Shown here: in pieces, positions 6,353 to 6,643 of the stretch | Layout of the letters: each line of letters begins with the position of its first letter | Numbering within the stretch: the stretch's first letter is position 1 | Assembly: GCA_002440045.1 (NCBI GenBank) | Contig: DJRI01000008.1 | Location: 1 to 6,643 of the forward strand | DNA length: 6,643 nt | Reading direction: 5' to 3' | From: Ruminococcaceae bacterium UBA6364 | Lineage (GTDB): Bacteria > Bacillota > Clostridia > Oscillospirales > Acutalibacteraceae | The notes under the pieces: model-generated | What the model saw: the letters and a program-made list of their open reading frames with translations, nothing else | The model's database searches: none | What the model was told of the DNA's origin: nothing | Translations under genes and position numbers: made by a program

Positions 6353-6432
6353 AGCCTGTAGCTTTTAGCTGTTAGCTTTTAGCCTGCGTAGCGGTGACTT
6401 GCATATTTTCATTTTTATATTGTTATAAAACG

Positions 6433-6480
6433 AACCCTGTGAACGAAATGAATTTTGTCCGTTCACAGGGTTTTGTTTGT
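6433..6480 (+). terminator. Intrinsic terminator of the surface-protein gene
   Basis: A perfect 13-bp stem (AACCCTGTGAACG at 6433-6445 with its complement at 6460-6472) encloses a 14-nt loop. It is followed by TTGTTTGT on the + strand, with T6471-T6472 in the stem and four consecutive T at 6471-6474. The sequence before the stem is A-rich (AAAA at 6427-6430), so the mirrored transcript also gets a short T run and the element could work in both directions. It lies about 270 bases after the stop codon, giving the gene an unusually long structured 3' untranslated region. Confidence 0.85.
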
Positions 6481-6493
6481 ACCGTATAATTAT

Positions 6494-6530
6494 TAACCCC
6501 GCGAACAGATTTTGTCCGAACGCGGGGTTA
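6494..6530. terminator. Second terminator hairpin, probably for a convergent minus-strand gene
   Basis: A perfect 10-bp GC-rich stem (TAACCCCGCG at 6494-6503 with its complement at 6521-6530) encloses a 17-nt loop. The flanks are AT-rich on both sides but without a long T run on either strand. On the minus strand, the stop codon of a possible open frame lies at its edge (6528-6530), the usual place for a terminator. The loop repeats ATTTTGTCCG from the first hairpin. Direction is uncertain; back-to-back terminators between converging genes is the simplest reading. Confidence 0.65.
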
Positions 6531-6641
6531 TATTATGTGAAATTTTGATTTTATATAGGTTTTTCCACGCAAGAACTTTACGTTTTCCGCGTCGATTTTC
6601 AAATACTTCACGTAGTGGCGGCAATCTGCCGCCCGCCGGAA
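6528..6641 (-). CDS. Possible C-terminal end of a convergent gene (partial, uncertain)
   Basis: On the minus strand a frame is open from the right window edge to a TAA at 6528-6530. It encodes about 37 residues ending L-R-G-K-T-Y-I-K-S-K-F-H-I-I. I do not recognise the product. In favour: the stop codon sits at the start of a strong hairpin, as expected at a gene end, and the residue composition is protein-like. Against: another minus-strand frame is also open, to a TAA at 6493-6495, and the first residues (R-R-A-A-D-C-R-H) come from the dispersed palindrome at 6611-6637. The gene would have to read through that repeat. Confidence 0.25.
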   Translation of the reverse strand, partial: FRRAADCRHYVKYLKIDAENVKFLRGKTYIKSKFHII

Positions 6642-6643
6642 CG

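Larger units (their letters stand above)
6163..6383. repeat. Clusters of a 7-bp tandem repeat, consensus GCTNTTA
   Basis: Cluster A (6163-6206) has six units: GCTGTTA, GCTATTA, GCTGTTA, GCCGTTA, GCTGTTA, GCTTTTA, then GC. Cluster B (6226-6255) has GCCGTTA twice, GCTATTA, GCTTTTA, then GC. Cluster C (6354-6383) has a degenerate GCCTGTA followed by GCTTTTA, GCTGTTA, GCTTTTA and GC. Most of the variation is at position 4, with T/C at position 3. Cluster A begins one base after the stop codon of the surface-protein gene. This region (6162-6432) otherwise holds only small palindromes and no supportable gene. Confidence 0.9.
6322..6637. repeat. Inverted 27-bp repeat pair bracketing the terminators
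   Basis: Bases 6322-6348 and 6611-6637 are reverse complements with a single mismatch (base 6616, T where G is expected). Each arm contains the GGCGGCA/TGCCGCC palindrome itself, so it can fold alone, or the two arms can pair with each other. The interval of about 260 bases between them holds the third heptamer cluster, an AT-rich stretch, both terminator hairpins and the possible minus-strand gene end. The arms look like two copies of one dispersed element in opposite orientation; nothing inside resembles a transposase. Confidence 0.85.

Noticed and set aside
6163..6383. CRISPR-like array
   Set aside because: The repeat is only 7 bp with no unique spacers of constant length, and no cas gene is present.
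6399..6429. Promoter-like pair TTGCAT and TG-T-TATAAA on the + strand
   Set aside because: The spacing is 19 bases and a start near 6436 would fall inside the terminator hairpin, with no gene downstream on that strand. It is probably just AT-rich sequence.
6449..6490. A 13-codon frame beginning with ATG in the terminator loop
   Set aside because: It has no ribosome binding site, is extremely short and is made from the terminator hairpin itself.
6322..6637. Complete insertion sequence or MITE bounded by the 27-bp inverted repeat
   Set aside because: No transposase, no visible target-site duplication and ordinary terminators inside; two separate REP-like copies explain it as well.

Overview
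The window is almost entirely one giant coding region on the + strand, about 6.15 kb and open at the left edge. It encodes a mosaic, cell-wall-anchored surface protein. The remaining ~480 bases form a dense, gene-poor 3' region of short repeats, small palindromes and two strong terminator hairpins. Several traits suggest a low-to-middle-GC Gram-positive Firmicute, probably a gut member of the Clostridia (Oscillospirales/Ruminococcaceae-like). These are an LPXTG-like C-terminal sorting signal, InlB-type (Listeria-Bacteroides) repeats, CxxC modules of the H-T-G-G-x-A-T-C type, and short GC-rich dispersed palindromes. The placement rests on architecture and family resemblance and was not tested by a search.

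Protein layout, with residues numbered from the in-frame GTG codon at base 12. A first right-handed beta-helix-like block (about 1-215) is followed by one InlB-like repeat (223-287). Next come an uncharacterised globular domain that may have a C-type-lectin or formylglycine-enzyme-like fold (293-494) and a degenerate InlB-like unit (496-578). A His/Cys linker (581-597) leads into a second, longer beta-helix block (about 598-940). Then come nine InlB/Flg_new repeats (951-1553), whose central five are exact-length 63-residue tandem units. The C-terminal third holds bacterial Ig-like domains (1554-1733), five Cys-pair modules interleaved with another beta-rich segment (1737-2011), and a VPYTGD sorting signal with a membrane segment and basic tail (2014-2049). 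The start codon and signal peptide lie upstream of the window.

The 3' region starts one base after the stop codon. It holds three clusters of a 7-bp repeat (GCTNTTA), a duplicated composite unit 49 bases apart, and a row of short palindromes, mostly with 3-nt loops. A terminator hairpin follows at 6433-6472. A second hairpin at 6494-6530 has a diverged stem but part of the same loop sequence. A possible end of a convergent minus-strand gene occupies 6528-6641 with weak support. A 27-bp element present in inverted orientation brackets both terminators.

Only one gene is secure, so no pathway can be inferred. The likely role is adhesion or surface display. I did not find a convincing new multi-gene system here. 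The items most worth a second look are the in-frame repeat array, the uncharacterised central domain, and the architecture of the 3' repeat region.
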